NCBI GenBank assembly: GCA_947490345.1
Contig: CANLGL010000049.1
Coordinates: 1-42,389, forward strand
Length of the DNA stretch: 42,389 bases
Direction: 5' to 3'
DNA from: Deltaproteobacteria bacterium
GTDB taxonomy: Bacteria > Myxococcota_A > UBA796 > SXON01
Below are positions 24,992-32,919 of this stretch, piece by piece. A program made the translations under genes and the position numbers. The stretch's first letter is position 1; each line of letters opens with the position of its first letter. Below the pieces are notes generated by a model. It did not search any database, was not told the origin of the DNA, and saw only the letters and a list, made by a program, of their open reading frames with translations.

Positions 24992-25618
24992 CTACAGCGC
25001 CGCCTCCATCGCCTCGCACCAAGTCGCCGCGACGTGTCCAGACACCTGACCGGTGGCTGGATCGGCCTCGGCCTCGTCGTTGTCATAGGGAAAACGCCCG
25101 TCGTAGTTCGACACGCCCAAGGTGATGTCCAGTGCAGAGCCCTCGGTCGCCGCGGCGACCTCGAGCGTGTACTCGGTCAGCCCCGCGGGGCTGCCAGTCC
25201 AGAACGGCCCGCTGTAGTACCAGGCGCTGCGATTGGAGCGCTTCTCGAAAACCCACGACCCCGTGTCCATCGCGCAGTTGAAGCTCAAGAGCGCATCGGT
25301 GCTAGAATCATAGTTGGTCGCGACATCATCATACACATCAAGCCGGACGTCGACCACACAGTGTCCCGCGGCACTGACCACCTCTGCATTGTAGTTGGGA
25401 TCGACCCCGTAGAAGGCCGCCGCGTCGTCGCAGGTTGCGTCAGGATTGGGCGAGATGAGCACGCGGGCGGCCCCGCCCTTGCTGACGCCGAACGCGCTGG
25501 CGGGCAGCACCACGCCGGACTCCCCGCTCTCTGCGGTCACCGTTCCGGCGAGGTCGGGGCCGAAGTCGACGGCAGCGATTTCGGGTTCGCAGGCCACCAG
25601 CAGCAGAAGTGTCGTCAT
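24992..25618 (-). CDS. Predicted lipoprotein, 208 aa
   Basis: MTTLLLLVAC is an ultra-short lipobox signal (Cys10). The mature protein is mainly beta, with four cysteines (in TCDDAAAFYG, GHCVVD, FNCAMD and TWCEAME) that may form disulphides. I do not recognise a family. It is the first gene of the operon that goes on with an FG-GAP lipoprotein, a phosphatase and an MFS transporter. Repeat copy C starts 21 nt upstream of its start codon. Its partner at the surface may be the FG-GAP protein. Confidence 0.7.
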   Translation of the reverse strand: MTTLLLLVACEPEIAAVDFGPDLAGTVTAESGESGVVLPASAFGVSKGGAARVLISPNPDATCDDAAAFYGVDPNYNAEVVSAAGHCVVDVRLDVYDDVATNYDSSTDALLSFNCAMDTGSWVFEKRSNRSAWYYSGPFWTGSPAGLTEYTLEVAAATEGSALDITLGVSNYDGRFPYDNDEAEADPATGQVSGHVAATWCEAMEAAL

Positions 25619-25639
25619 CGCTGCCATTCTATCATGCCA

Positions 25640-25759
25640 GGGGGAAAGGGCTGGTCGCCCTCTCCCCCTACCGCGCCATTCCCTCCGGCCTCCAACCTGC
25701 GGTTTCCGGCCTGCGGCGCCCGTCGCGTTGCTAACGCGCCGCGCGTGGCGCTCTCCCCC
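25640..25759. repeat. Dispersed structured intergenic repeat, copy C
   Basis: It shares the order of elements with copies A and B but is diverged. The first hairpin is GGGGAAAGGGC / GCCCTCTCCCC with one mismatch and loop TGGTC. Then come TACCGCGCCAT, the AACC-TGC-GGTT hairpin (loop changed, stem kept), GGCCTGCGGCGCCCG, GCGTT-GCT-AACGC (copy A: GCGCT-AGT-AGCGC) and GTGGCGCTCTCCCC. One pair in the third hairpin changes C-G to T-A, so both sides covary. Confidence 0.8.
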
Positions 25760-25841
25760 ACTCCTCATCACCCACGCCGCGGTGGTTTTCGCGCCACTGC
25801 GAGCGGCGGTACGCGCTACGCTGGCGAGGCTGAGGTTCCGC

Positions 25842-27116
25842 ATGGCACGCGTGTACACGATGATCCTGGGCGGGGGGCGCGGCACCCGACTCATGCCGCT
25901 GACTCGGCATCGTGCCAAACCGGCCGTTCCGCTCGGCGCGAAGTACCGGCTCATCGACATCACCCTCAGTAACGCCATCAATTCTGGCTTTCGGCACATC
26001 GCCGTGCTGACCCAGTTCAACAGCGCCTCGCTCAACGCGCACATCGCCCAGACCTATCGCTTCGACATCTTCGGCCAAGGCGGCGTCGACGTTCTGGCCG
26101 CCGAGCAGACCGACGACCACACCGATTGGTTCCAGGGTACCGCCGACGCGGTTCGCAAGCAGTTCCGCCGCCTTGAGGCGGCCAAGACCGAACACGTGCT
26201 GATCCTCAGCGGCGACCACCTGTACCGCATGGACTACCGCGAGATCTACCAACGTCACATCGAGAGCGGCGCTGACGCGACCGTGTCGGTGATCAAGGTT
26301 CCGCGGGCCGAGGTCACCGGGCTGGGCGTGCTCTTTGCCGATGCCGACGGCCAGATCCGCACCTTCCGAGAAAAGCCGAGCGCCACCGAAGACATCACCG
26401 ACGTGCTCCCGCCGCTGGCGCTCAGGACCAGCTGGGGCCTAGGCGACGACGACTATCTGGTGAACATGGGTGTCTACCTCTTCCGTCTGGATGCGCTCCG
26501 CGACGCCCTCGCCGACCCGAACAACCTCGACTTCGGCAAGGACATCCTGCCCAGGATGGTGGCCGAGCGGCGGGTCATGGCCCACCACTTCCGCGGGTAC
26601 TGGCGCGACATCGGCACGATCGAGAGCTTCTTCGAGGCGAACCTCGCGCTGACCGCCGAGGATCCGCAGTTCCGATTTCACATGCCGGACGCGCCCATCT
26701 ACACCCGCCAGCGCTTTTTGCCCGCCACCAAGTTCGTGGACGCGCGGGTCAGCGCCAGCATCATCAGCGACGGCTGCCTGCTCTTCGGGGCGACGCTGGA
26801 CCGGGCGGTCATCGGCATTCGCAGTCGCGTCCAGCGCGGGGCTACCCTGCGTGAAGTGGTGATGATGGGCGCCGACTACTACGAAGACGACCAGACGCGG
26901 GAGGAGAACCTGCGCCGCGGATTGATGCCGATCGGCGTGGGGCCGAACACCGTCATCGAACGCGCCATCCTCGACAAGAATGCGCGCATCGGCGCCGACT
27001 GTGTGATCCGCGGCTCGGTGGGGCGGCCCGACTGCGACGGGGACGGCTGGTGCGTCCGCGATGGCATCGTCATCGTGCCCAAAGATGCGACCATACCGGA
27101 CGGCACGGTCGTCTGA
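25842..27116 (+). CDS. glgC: Glucose-1-phosphate adenylyltransferase
   Basis: A 424-residue enzyme making ADP-glucose for glycogen synthesis. The nucleotide-binding loop GGGRGTRLMPLT is at residues 10-21, followed by the KPAVP segment and YRLIDITLSN. Substrate-binding signatures FQGTADAVR and GDHLYRMDY are present, and the C-terminal left-handed beta-helix is visible in the I/V-rich repeats from about 310. Length is normal. The ATG at 25842 matches the family start; the longer upstream frame runs through repeat copy C and has no homology. It converges with a small exported protein gene only 3 nt away. Confidence 0.96.
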   Translation: MARVYTMILGGGRGTRLMPLTRHRAKPAVPLGAKYRLIDITLSNAINSGFRHIAVLTQFNSASLNAHIAQTYRFDIFGQGGVDVLAAEQTDDHTDWFQGTADAVRKQFRRLEAAKTEHVLILSGDHLYRMDYREIYQRHIESGADATVSVIKVPRAEVTGLGVLFADADGQIRTFREKPSATEDITDVLPPLALRTSWGLGDDDYLVNMGVYLFRLDALRDALADPNNLDFGKDILPRMVAERRVMAHHFRGYWRDIGTIESFFEANLALTAEDPQFRFHMPDAPIYTRQRFLPATKFVDARVSASIISDGCLLFGATLDRAVIGIRSRVQRGATLREVVMMGADYYEDDQTREENLRRGLMPIGVGPNTVIERAILDKNARIGADCVIRGSVGRPDCDGDGWCVRDGIVIVPKDATIPDGTVV

Positions 27117-27119
27117 TCG

Positions 27120-27494
27120 CTACTTGACCTCGACCGCCCAGTGGCGAGTGAGGCCCGTGCTGACCCACGCGTCCACCTGGTACCAACCAGCGCTGAAGCC
27201 GGCGAGGTGGCAGGTCGCGAACGCGCCGATGGTGCCCACCTTCACGCCGTTGACGCTGAGCTCGGCCCACTGCCCCATCGGGTTGGTGTAGACCACGGTG
27301 CCGATGCCGGCCGGGTCCGGAGAGCGCTCGCCAGCGGGCGCGGCCGCCAGCGGCTTGACCTGCGCCACCGTGGTGGCCGGGTCGACATACAGCCGCTCCA
27401 ACCCCTCGAAGGGGGCCTTGGTGAACTGCGGGTCCTTCGCGTAGACCAGAACGTGGGTGTCGGCCTGGGCGGCAAACCAAAGCGCCAGCAGCAT
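27120..27494 (-). CDS. Small exported protein, 124 aa
   Basis: MLLALWFAAQA is a short signal peptide with probable cleavage before DTHVLVYAKDP. The mature ~112 residues look like a beta-sandwich (LERLYVDPATTVAQV, AELSVNGVKVGTIG, GWYQVDAWVSTGL). I do not recognise a family. The ATG at 27494 was chosen for the signal peptide. It lies 8 nt downstream of the Ser-Asp lipoprotein stop on the same strand, so the two may be co-transcribed. Confidence 0.7.
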   Translation of the reverse strand: MLLALWFAAQADTHVLVYAKDPQFTKAPFEGLERLYVDPATTVAQVKPLAAAPAGERSPDPAGIGTVVYTNPMGQWAELSVNGVKVGTIGAFATCHLAGFSAGWYQVDAWVSTGLTRHWAVEVK

Positions 27495-27502
27495 CGGTGC
27501 CC

Positions 27503-28435
27503 CTAGATCGGTGTGAGACCGGTGTAGTTGGTGAGGTCGCGATTGAGGATGGTGGAGCCGTCGTCGATGTTGACGTTGCGTTCTTTCACCAGGCCAAGCC
27601 CGTTGACGTACCACAGCTCCTGCTGGCCGTTGATGGTCGTTTCGCCCGACATCGGGACCGTGACGACGTGGGTGTAGGTGTGGGTCAGCTTGTAGGCGCT
27701 GTAGGTGGTGCCGTCGATCTTGACGTCTTCGAACCCGTCTTCGGAGTAGGTGCCCTCAGAGGTGGCGGGCATGTCGCCGAGGGAGGGGTCGGTGATGGTG
27801 GACGAGTCGCTGTAGTTCCACGAGCCGGCGCCACCAACCTCGTACTCGGCGGGGAAGATCTTCCGCGGCGGACTGATCTCGGCGAAGGGGGTGCTGACGT
27901 CGTTGCCGTTCTGCTTGATCAGCATGTCCCACTGCACCATGTACAGGCCCTCGTCTCCCCGACTGTTCTCACAGGCGATGTACTCCTCGCCATCCCATCC
28001 CGTCCCGCCGGCTTCGGCCTGGTCGATGGTCACCCAGACCTTGTTCAGGGCGCTGTCGAAGCCCGTGCCGTAGTCTTCCTGGTAGGCGGTGCCCGAGCCG
28101 CCGCCGAGGCTGAGCAGGTTGAGCTCGACGTCGTAGTCCCGGTGGTAGGGCGCGTAGTGGATGCCGTACCAACTGTTCTCACACAGGTCGGCATCGGTGT
28201 CCGAGTCGCTGTCGGAGTCGGAGTCGGAGTCGGAGTCGGTGTCGGAGTCGGAGTCGGAGTCGGAGTCGGTGTCGGTGTCCGAATCGCTGTCCGAATCGGA
28301 ATCGCTGTCGCTATCCGAGTCGGTGTCCGCGTCGCCGGCCGAGTCGTCGGCAAAGCTGGGCGGCTTGTTGGAGTAGGACTGACCGGTGCAGGCGGTCGCG
28401 AAGCACAGGACGCCGATATAGCGGAGAACGGACAT
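27503..28435 (-). CDS. Lipoprotein with long Ser-Asp linker, 310 aa
   Basis: MSVLRYIGVLCFATAC is a signal peptide with a lipobox (Cys16). Next is a low-complexity stalk of about 25 SD/TD dipeptides (residues about 33-82), which would hold the domain away from the membrane. The globular part (LCENSWYGIHYAPYHRDYDVELN and onward) is beta-rich and unrecognised; it contains WDMLIKQNG, SYSEDGFEDV and TYTHVVTVPMSGET. GAGGG lies about 5 nt before the ATG. It diverges from hutI, 30 nt apart. SD stalks are common in surface adhesins, but no adhesin family is seen. Confidence 0.8.
   Translation of the reverse strand: MSVLRYIGVLCFATACTGQSYSNKPPSFADDSAGDADTDSDSDSDSDSDSDSDTDTDSDSDSDSDTDSDSDSDSDSDSDTDADLCENSWYGIHYAPYHRDYDVELNLLSLGGGSGTAYQEDYGTGFDSALNKVWVTIDQAEAGGTGWDGEEYIACENSRGDEGLYMVQWDMLIKQNGNDVSTPFAEISPPRKIFPAEYEVGGAGSWNYSDSSTITDPSLGDMPATSEGTYSEDGFEDVKIDGTTYSAYKLTHTYTHVVTVPMSGETTINGQQELWYVNGLGLVKERNVNIDDGSTILNRDLTNYTGLTPI
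28186..28338. repeat. Hexameric Ser-Asp codon repeat
   Basis: Tandem six-base units (GAGTCG/GTGTCG/GAATCG on the plus strand) encode the Ser-Asp linker of the lipoprotein. The array is a microsatellite-like tract in which whole codon pairs could be gained or lost without shifting the frame. Confidence 0.85.
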
Positions 28436-28465
28436 GAAGACCCTCGAACGACCCCGGGTGGTAGC

Positions 28466-29674
28466 ATGACGGACCGGGGTACCGCAACTCAAAAGCCGCC
28501 CACCGGCTTGCGAAACGTCACCGCGCTGTGGACCGGCGACGAGGTCGTCACCGGCGTCGACGTAACGATGGAGGCAGGACGTGTCGTCACGATCGAGCGC
28601 TCGTCCTCGCGGCCCCTCTCCGCCATTGATATCGATGCAAGCGGGCTCATCGCCATGCCGGGCCTCGTCGACTGCCACACCCACGCGGTCTGGGCCGGGA
28701 CCCGCCTGGGTGATTTCGTACGACGGCAGTCGGGCGAAAGCTACGCCACGATCCTTGAAGGCGGCGGTGGCATCCACACCACGGTCACCGCCACGCGCAG
28801 CGCGAGCGACTCCGTGCTGCGGGAGCTCTGCCAGGCGCGGCTGGCCGCAATGTTGGCCGGGGGCGTGACGACCGTCGAGATCAAGAGTGGCTACGCGCTC
28901 ACCATCGAGGGCGAGGCCCGCCTCTTGCGCATCGCCCGAGAGTGCTCGGGGCCACAGCGGGTGGTCACCACCTTCCTGGGCGCGCACGCCATCCCACCCG
29001 ATCGCGATCGCGCGGCCTATGTGGACCAGGTCTGCGGGCCCATGCTGGCTGCCTGCCTCCCCTACGCCGACGGCATCGACGTGTACTGCGATCGCGGTGC
29101 GTTCACGCTCGCGGAGGCGGAGCGCATTCTCCGCGCCGGAAAGGCGGCAGGGCTCAGCGTGCGCGCCCACGCGGAACAGGTCCAGGCGACCGGGGTCGCG
29201 GCGGTGGCGGCGCGGCTCGGCGCGCTGTCCTGCGACCATCTGGAGCGCTTGGATGACGCGGGCATCGCCGCGATGGCCGCCGCGGGTACGGTGGCCGTCC
29301 TCCTCCCGGGGGCCATGCTCTATCTACACGACACCGCCCCGCCCGTAGCCAAGCTCCGCGCCGCTGGCATACCTATGTCTGTCGCGACCGATTTCAATCC
29401 AGGCAGCTCGCCCGTGCGGGACCTGTGGACGTGCGCGACGCTGGCGTGCCTGACCATGGGCCTGAGCCCCGAGGAGGCGCTGGCCGGGATCACGGTCAAC
29501 GCCGCGCGCGCGCTCGGCCTGCCCGGCGTGGGCGAGCTGCGCGTCGGTTCGGTCGCGGATGTGGCCCTGTACCGGCCGCCCCCCGGCGACCTCGCGGACC
29601 CGCGCGTGTTGGTGCAGTACATGGGTGGCCACCAGGCGGAGATGGTCTTCATCGATGGGGCGCGGGTGAGGTAG
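28466..29674 (+). CDS. hutI: Imidazolonepropionase
   Basis: A 402-residue amidohydrolase of histidine degradation, hydrolysing imidazolone-5-propionate to N-formimino-glutamate. Metal and substrate motifs are present in order: HTHAVWAG (71-78), GGGI, VEIKSGYAL, GAHAIPP, RAHAEQ, DHLE and TDFNPGSSP. Length is normal. The ATG at 28466 begins MTDRGTATQKPP; upstream of it lies the divergent lipoprotein start. No other hut gene is adjacent, so the gene stands alone here. Downstream lie decayed remnants. Confidence 0.95.
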   Translation: MTDRGTATQKPPTGLRNVTALWTGDEVVTGVDVTMEAGRVVTIERSSSRPLSAIDIDASGLIAMPGLVDCHTHAVWAGTRLGDFVRRQSGESYATILEGGGGIHTTVTATRSASDSVLRELCQARLAAMLAGGVTTVEIKSGYALTIEGEARLLRIARECSGPQRVVTTFLGAHAIPPDRDRAAYVDQVCGPMLAACLPYADGIDVYCDRGAFTLAEAERILRAGKAAGLSVRAHAEQVQATGVAAVAARLGALSCDHLERLDDAGIAAMAAAGTVAVLLPGAMLYLHDTAPPVAKLRAAGIPMSVATDFNPGSSPVRDLWTCATLACLTMGLSPEEALAGITVNAARALGLPGVGELRVGSVADVALYRPPPGDLADPRVLVQYMGGHQAEMVFIDGARVR

Positions 29675-29714
29675 GGGGGACCACTCGATCCGCATCCGGC
29701 GTCAGTTCAGCAGG

Positions 29715-29820
29715 TCAGCGCTCGCGCTTCAGACCGTCGCCGGGAGGGTGCCCCAGCCAGGCGCGGTAGCTGCGAGCGAGGTAGCTCGGCGACATCCCAA
29801 CCGCGGCCGCGACCTCGGTC
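29715..29820 (-). pseudogene. AraC-family regulator remnant (HTH fragment)
   Basis: Frame reading down to a stop at 29715 gives TEVAAAVGMSPSYLARSYRAWLGHPP followed by GDGLKRER. This matches the first helix-turn-helix of AraC-type DNA-binding domains. Only about 34 residues remain, and there is no start or second HTH. It is joined at about 29820 to a MopE/LamG remnant in another frame. Confidence 0.65.
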
Positions 29821-30171
29821 GTTCACGCCGAGGTTGTCGGTGGCATCCCCGTCGCCTCGCCAGAAGCCGACCATCCCCGAGGGGGCGGGAAGGCAGGTAG
29901 CGCCATCGCAATCGTTGTCGATGCCGTCGCCGTACACCTCGGTCGCGCCGGGGTTCACGCTCGCATCGGCGTCGTTGCAGTCGGTATCGGCGGGGTAGCC
30001 GTCCAAGTCCGCGTCGGTCGGCGGGGCCGTGTCGCCGGTATCGGCGACGGTTGCTACGGCAGGGAGGGTGGCGAGTGTGACGAGGAGCGGGCTGCCGAGC
30101 TCGCCGGAGATGCCACGCCGCAGGAGGTCGGTGCAGGCGGCGAGAGGCTGCTCGTCGAGAAGTTTGGGCAC
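29821..30171 (-). pseudogene. MopE-type metal-binding / LamG-like protein remnant
   Basis: The minus frame contains DTGDTAPPTDADLDGYPADTDCNDADASVNPGA, then TEVYGDGIDNDCDG, the signature of MopE/thrombospondin-type metal-binding repeats of myxobacteria. It continues with SGMVGFWRGDGDATDNLGVN, the start of a LamG/concanavalin-type domain, and then breaks off. There is no good ATG; the nearest in-frame GTG (30171) gives an unlikely N-terminus. A 6-bp hairpin, CGCGCC-GAA-GGCGCG, lies in the GC-rich gap at 30222-30236. Inferred to be a truncated surface-protein gene. Confidence 0.65.
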
Positions 30172-30277
30172 ACGCAGCGGCAGGGAGCGAGTGGAGGCGC
30201 AGCGCCGCAGCGAGCGCCCGGCGCGCCGAAGGCGCGGCCGCCCTCTTCGCACGGCGGCGTGATGGAAAGGCTGGCAC

Positions 30278-30895
30278 CTACCTGCTCCCAGCACACCCGA
30301 CAATCGCCTCGAGCCTCCGCGTCACCATCACCCGGCGCCGGGGATCCTCGACCTTCGCCACCCACCGTTGCAGCTCCGACCGGCGAAAGCCCCGCGGAAG
30401 CTCCACCTCCGGCAGGCTGGCGAACAGGCGCGACCGGCCCGCCGAGAGCCAGGCCGTGTCGAAGAGCGCCTTCTCGGGCGTGGCGAGCCAAGCGCCGCCC
30501 TGGGCCTCTTCGAAACCGCCGAACAGCTCGGCGGCGACGTGGTGGAAGGAGTAATCGCCGACCGTCGTCGCGATGCGTTCGGTGCGGGCTTGCGTGACGG
30601 CGTAGACGACAATCGGGATCTGCTCGATCAGGCCGTGTAGATGGAGCGCGGTGTGCAGCGACAAGTAGCTGTCCAGCGGCCCGGTCAGGAGGCTCGCGAG
30701 GCGCAGACGATCGACGGGCGGATGGAGCCACCAGGTGCCGCTTCGCACACGCTCGACGTGGCCAGCGGTTGCGAGGCGCCCGAGCGTCTTCCTTGCGGCG
30801 TCGGCCCCTTCCTCCAGCACCGCCGACGCGTCGGCGGTTTGGACGACGGGGACGCCCAGGGTGCGCAGGCGGGCAAGCGCGGCGAGGGCGTTCAC
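30278..30895 (-). CDS. AbiEi-type antitoxin (type IV TA)
   Basis: A 205-residue protein with an N-terminal winged-helix-like half (LARLRTLGVPVVQTADASAVLEEGADAARKTL, a DNA-binding type) and a C-terminal AbiEi domain (LSLHTALHLHGL, VGDYSFHHVAAELFGGF, ATPEKALFDTAWLSAGR). AbiEi antitoxins bind DNA and counteract the AbiEii nucleotidyltransferase toxin. The ATG at 30895 overlaps the toxin stop as ATGA. The order here is toxin first, antitoxin second, unlike the usual abiEi-abiEii order. Its 3' end faces the MopE/AraC scar. Confidence 0.85.
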   Translation of the reverse strand: MNALAALARLRTLGVPVVQTADASAVLEEGADAARKTLGRLATAGHVERVRSGTWWLHPPVDRLRLASLLTGPLDSYLSLHTALHLHGLIEQIPIVVYAVTQARTERIATTVGDYSFHHVAAELFGGFEEAQGGAWLATPEKALFDTAWLSAGRSRLFASLPEVELPRGFRRSELQRWVAKVEDPRRRVMVTRRLEAIVGCAGSR

Positions 30896-31653
30896 GACGG
30901 GCCCAGCGCCTGCAGCCGGTCGACGACGCCCCCCTGGAGTAGGTCCCAGCTGTCGCGACCGCCGTAGAGGTCGGCCTGCTCGGGCTCGAGGTACGCGACC
31001 ACCTGCGCGACATGCTCGTCGAAGCCGAGGCTCATCGCCTGGGACACGGCGGCCGGTAGGGCCGCGTAGGTATCGGCGTCCACCATCAGGTCCGCCACCT
31101 CGGGACGCGCCAGGAGCAGGTGGAGGTCGAACACGTCGCGGGCCTGCGGCTGCGATCGGCCTGCGAGGGCGGCGATCTTCTGCGCCGCCGCTCGCTGGGC
31201 GCCGTAGTGGGGCGCAAGGAACCGGGGCAGCGCGTGTCGGCTCGCGACGCCGGCGTCGATCGCCTCGAAGGCCGCTCCGTCGATCGCTTCGCGGCGGGAG
31301 AACTCGATCTTCGTGCGAACGGCCGGACCGCTCCCCCGCCGGAGCCCGGCCTTCCAGCGCTGCGTGGTCGCCGTCTGTTTGGGCTTGGACACGTCGACGA
31401 GCTCGATGCGGCGGGCCTTCAACGGCGCTTGCACCAGGGGCGACGCCAAGAGGCGATCCACCCGGTTCTCCAGCGTCGCCGGGGCCACCACGGTAACGTC
31501 CAGGTCGATGTCCTCGGAATAGCGCGGGCTGCCAAGGTAGAAGCGAAGGTTACACCCGCCCTTCAGCGCAAACAGGCGCTTGTCCTCGGCCTTCGCCGCC
31601 AGCGCGCGGAGGAAGAGGAGATGAAACAGTTCGACGAGGTCGCGATCCGTCAT
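30892..31653 (-). CDS. AbiEii-type nucleotidyltransferase toxin (type IV TA)
   Basis: A 253-residue nucleotidyltransferase. The core motif is GGCN (32-35) with SEDIDLD (46-52), the GG[SC]xxR..D[IL]D pattern of pol-beta-type nucleotidyltransferases; AbiEii/AbiGii toxins block growth by modifying RNA. RDVFDLHLLL near 185 is also typical. The ATG at 31653 has AGGGG directly against it (no spacer), so a leaderless or close start is possible. A GGACGCATATGTCC imperfect palindrome sits about 20 nt upstream and could be autoregulated by AbiEi. The pair lies beside the RHS array. Confidence 0.85.
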   Translation of the reverse strand: MTDRDLVELFHLLFLRALAAKAEDKRLFALKGGCNLRFYLGSPRYSEDIDLDVTVVAPATLENRVDRLLASPLVQAPLKARRIELVDVSKPKQTATTQRWKAGLRRGSGPAVRTKIEFSRREAIDGAAFEAIDAGVASRHALPRFLAPHYGAQRAAAQKIAALAGRSQPQARDVFDLHLLLARPEVADLMVDADTYAALPAAVSQAMSLGFDEHVAQVVAYLEPEQADLYGGRDSWDLLQGGVVDRLQALGPS

Positions 31654-31673
31654 CCCCTATGAGTACAGAAAAC

Positions 31674-31687
31674 GGACGCATATGTCC
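31674..31687. promoter_or_regulatory. Imperfect palindrome upstream of the AbiE-type pair
   Basis: GGACGCATATGTCC (GGAC/GTCC arms) is centred about 27 nt upstream of the toxin start. AbiEi proteins autoregulate by binding inverted repeats at their promoter, so this is a candidate operator. TACTCAT on the minus strand nearby could be a -10 element. Both are weak. Confidence 0.3.
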
Positions 31688-31726
31688 AGTGGTGGGATCA
31701 TGTGCAGCAGGCGGCGTACACAACCT

Positions 31727-32773
31727 CTAGGCAAGCTCCGTCGCCGGCGCGCCGTTGAACGTCACCGCCTGCGCTGCCACCCGGCCGCGCCAGTCGTGGG
31801 TGGTCGCCCGCTCCTCGACGTCGCCGGTGGCCGAGGTCGTCGTCTGCGCCGTGATCCGGCCCATCGCGTCGAAGGTCCGCGACATCGACGCGCCGCCGCT
31901 GAGCGCAAAGTCGGTGTTCCGGCCCGCCGTGTCGCGACCGGTCACCTCGGCCAGCACCGCCACCGATCCGCCCGAAGACCGCACCTGTGTCACCCGCCGC
32001 GTCAAGCGCTCCCGGTCGTAGACCAGCGCCCCCGCCAGGGTGGTGACCCGCTCTACAAGACCGTCGTCGCCGCGTTCGTAGGCGATGCCGCTCACCAGCC
32101 CGCTGCTGAGGTACTGGTCCAGGTTGGTGGTGCGACCCCGCGCGTCGGTGGTGGTCACCACGCGCGACTCCAACACACCGTCGAGGGAACGGCGGCGGTC
32201 GGTGGCCAGGCCATACTCGTTGTAGTCGCGGTACTCGGTGTGCAGTGTGCCGAGCACCGGGTCGCCCACGGTGACGTCGGTCACCCGGCCGAGGGCGTCG
32301 CGACTCCAGACCGTGTACCGCGCGTCCCACGCCGAGTCCTGGCCGCCCTTCTCCTCCTGGTCCAGCACCCCCCAGCCGTCGTAGCTCCCGTCGTACCGGG
32401 TGATGGCGTCGGCATCGCTGGTGGTGCCGACCTCTTCGCTCTCGACAAACCCGTCGGCGTAGGACCAGGTGGTGCGCTCTTCGTTGGCGCCGGTGCGCGT
32501 CGCCAGGCGTCCGGCGTCGGTGTAGCTGTACGCGAAGCCGAGGGGCCCGCCCGCGTTCGGATCGGGCGCGCTCGACGCCGACAGCCCCGCCCACGTCGCC
32601 GCCTCCATCGGGCCGGCGCGAGCCTCCATCCGGCCGAGCGTGTCGGTCCAGTAGCCCCAGTGCACTTCGTCGCCGGCGGAGCCGGTGCGCGAGACGTGGG
32701 TGAGATCGGGGCCGACGTACTCGTAGGCGGTGACCGTTCCGTCGAGGACGTGGCTGACGTGTTCGCGGAGCCA
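31727..32773 (-). pseudogene. RHS core fragment, copy A (no tip, no start)
   Basis: An RHS-repeat core reads from about WLREHVSHVLDGTVTAYEYVG (near 32773) through YSYTDAGRLATRTGANEERTTWSYADG, TRYDGSYDGWGVLDQEEKGG and SVAVLAEVTGRDTAGR to MSRTFDAMGRIT and RVAAQAVTFNGA. It then ends at a TAG in the ATELAYDY segment, exactly where the other copies continue into the core end and tip. It is therefore a front half with neither tip nor credible start. A 32-bp segment just upstream (32799-32830) resembles the 5' edge of RHS copy C. Likely a displaced leftover of recombination, not a functional gene. Confidence 0.75.
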
Positions 32774-32798
32774 CTGTGTCGGCCCGGCGGGTTTGTTT

Positions 32799-32830
32799 GG
32801 GCGACGCGCCGGGCCAGGGCGTCTCGTCAG
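32799..32830 (-). repeat. 32-bp 5' flank motif shared by RHS copies A and C
   Basis: The 32 bases at 32799-32830 match 27 of 32 bases at 39137-39168, including the block GGCGTCTCGTCAG. In copy C this stretch spans the TTG start and the beginning of the signal peptide. The matching position in copy A lies in another frame, so copy A has lost the start context. It may mark a common 5' boundary of the cassettes. Confidence 0.5.
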
Positions 32831-32919
32831 AGCCGGGGTTGGGGCGCGGCGCGGCGGGGGGCGGCCGTTCCCCTGCGGGCGGTACGAGGGAGTAGAACTC
32901 GCGCGCGACCACGCATGGC

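Noticed and set aside
28161..28376. Plus-strand Ser-Glu-rich frame over the Ser-Asp linker
   Set aside because: The reverse complement of the SD codon repeat reads as SE/SV repeats; it is an antisense shadow of the lipoprotein gene.
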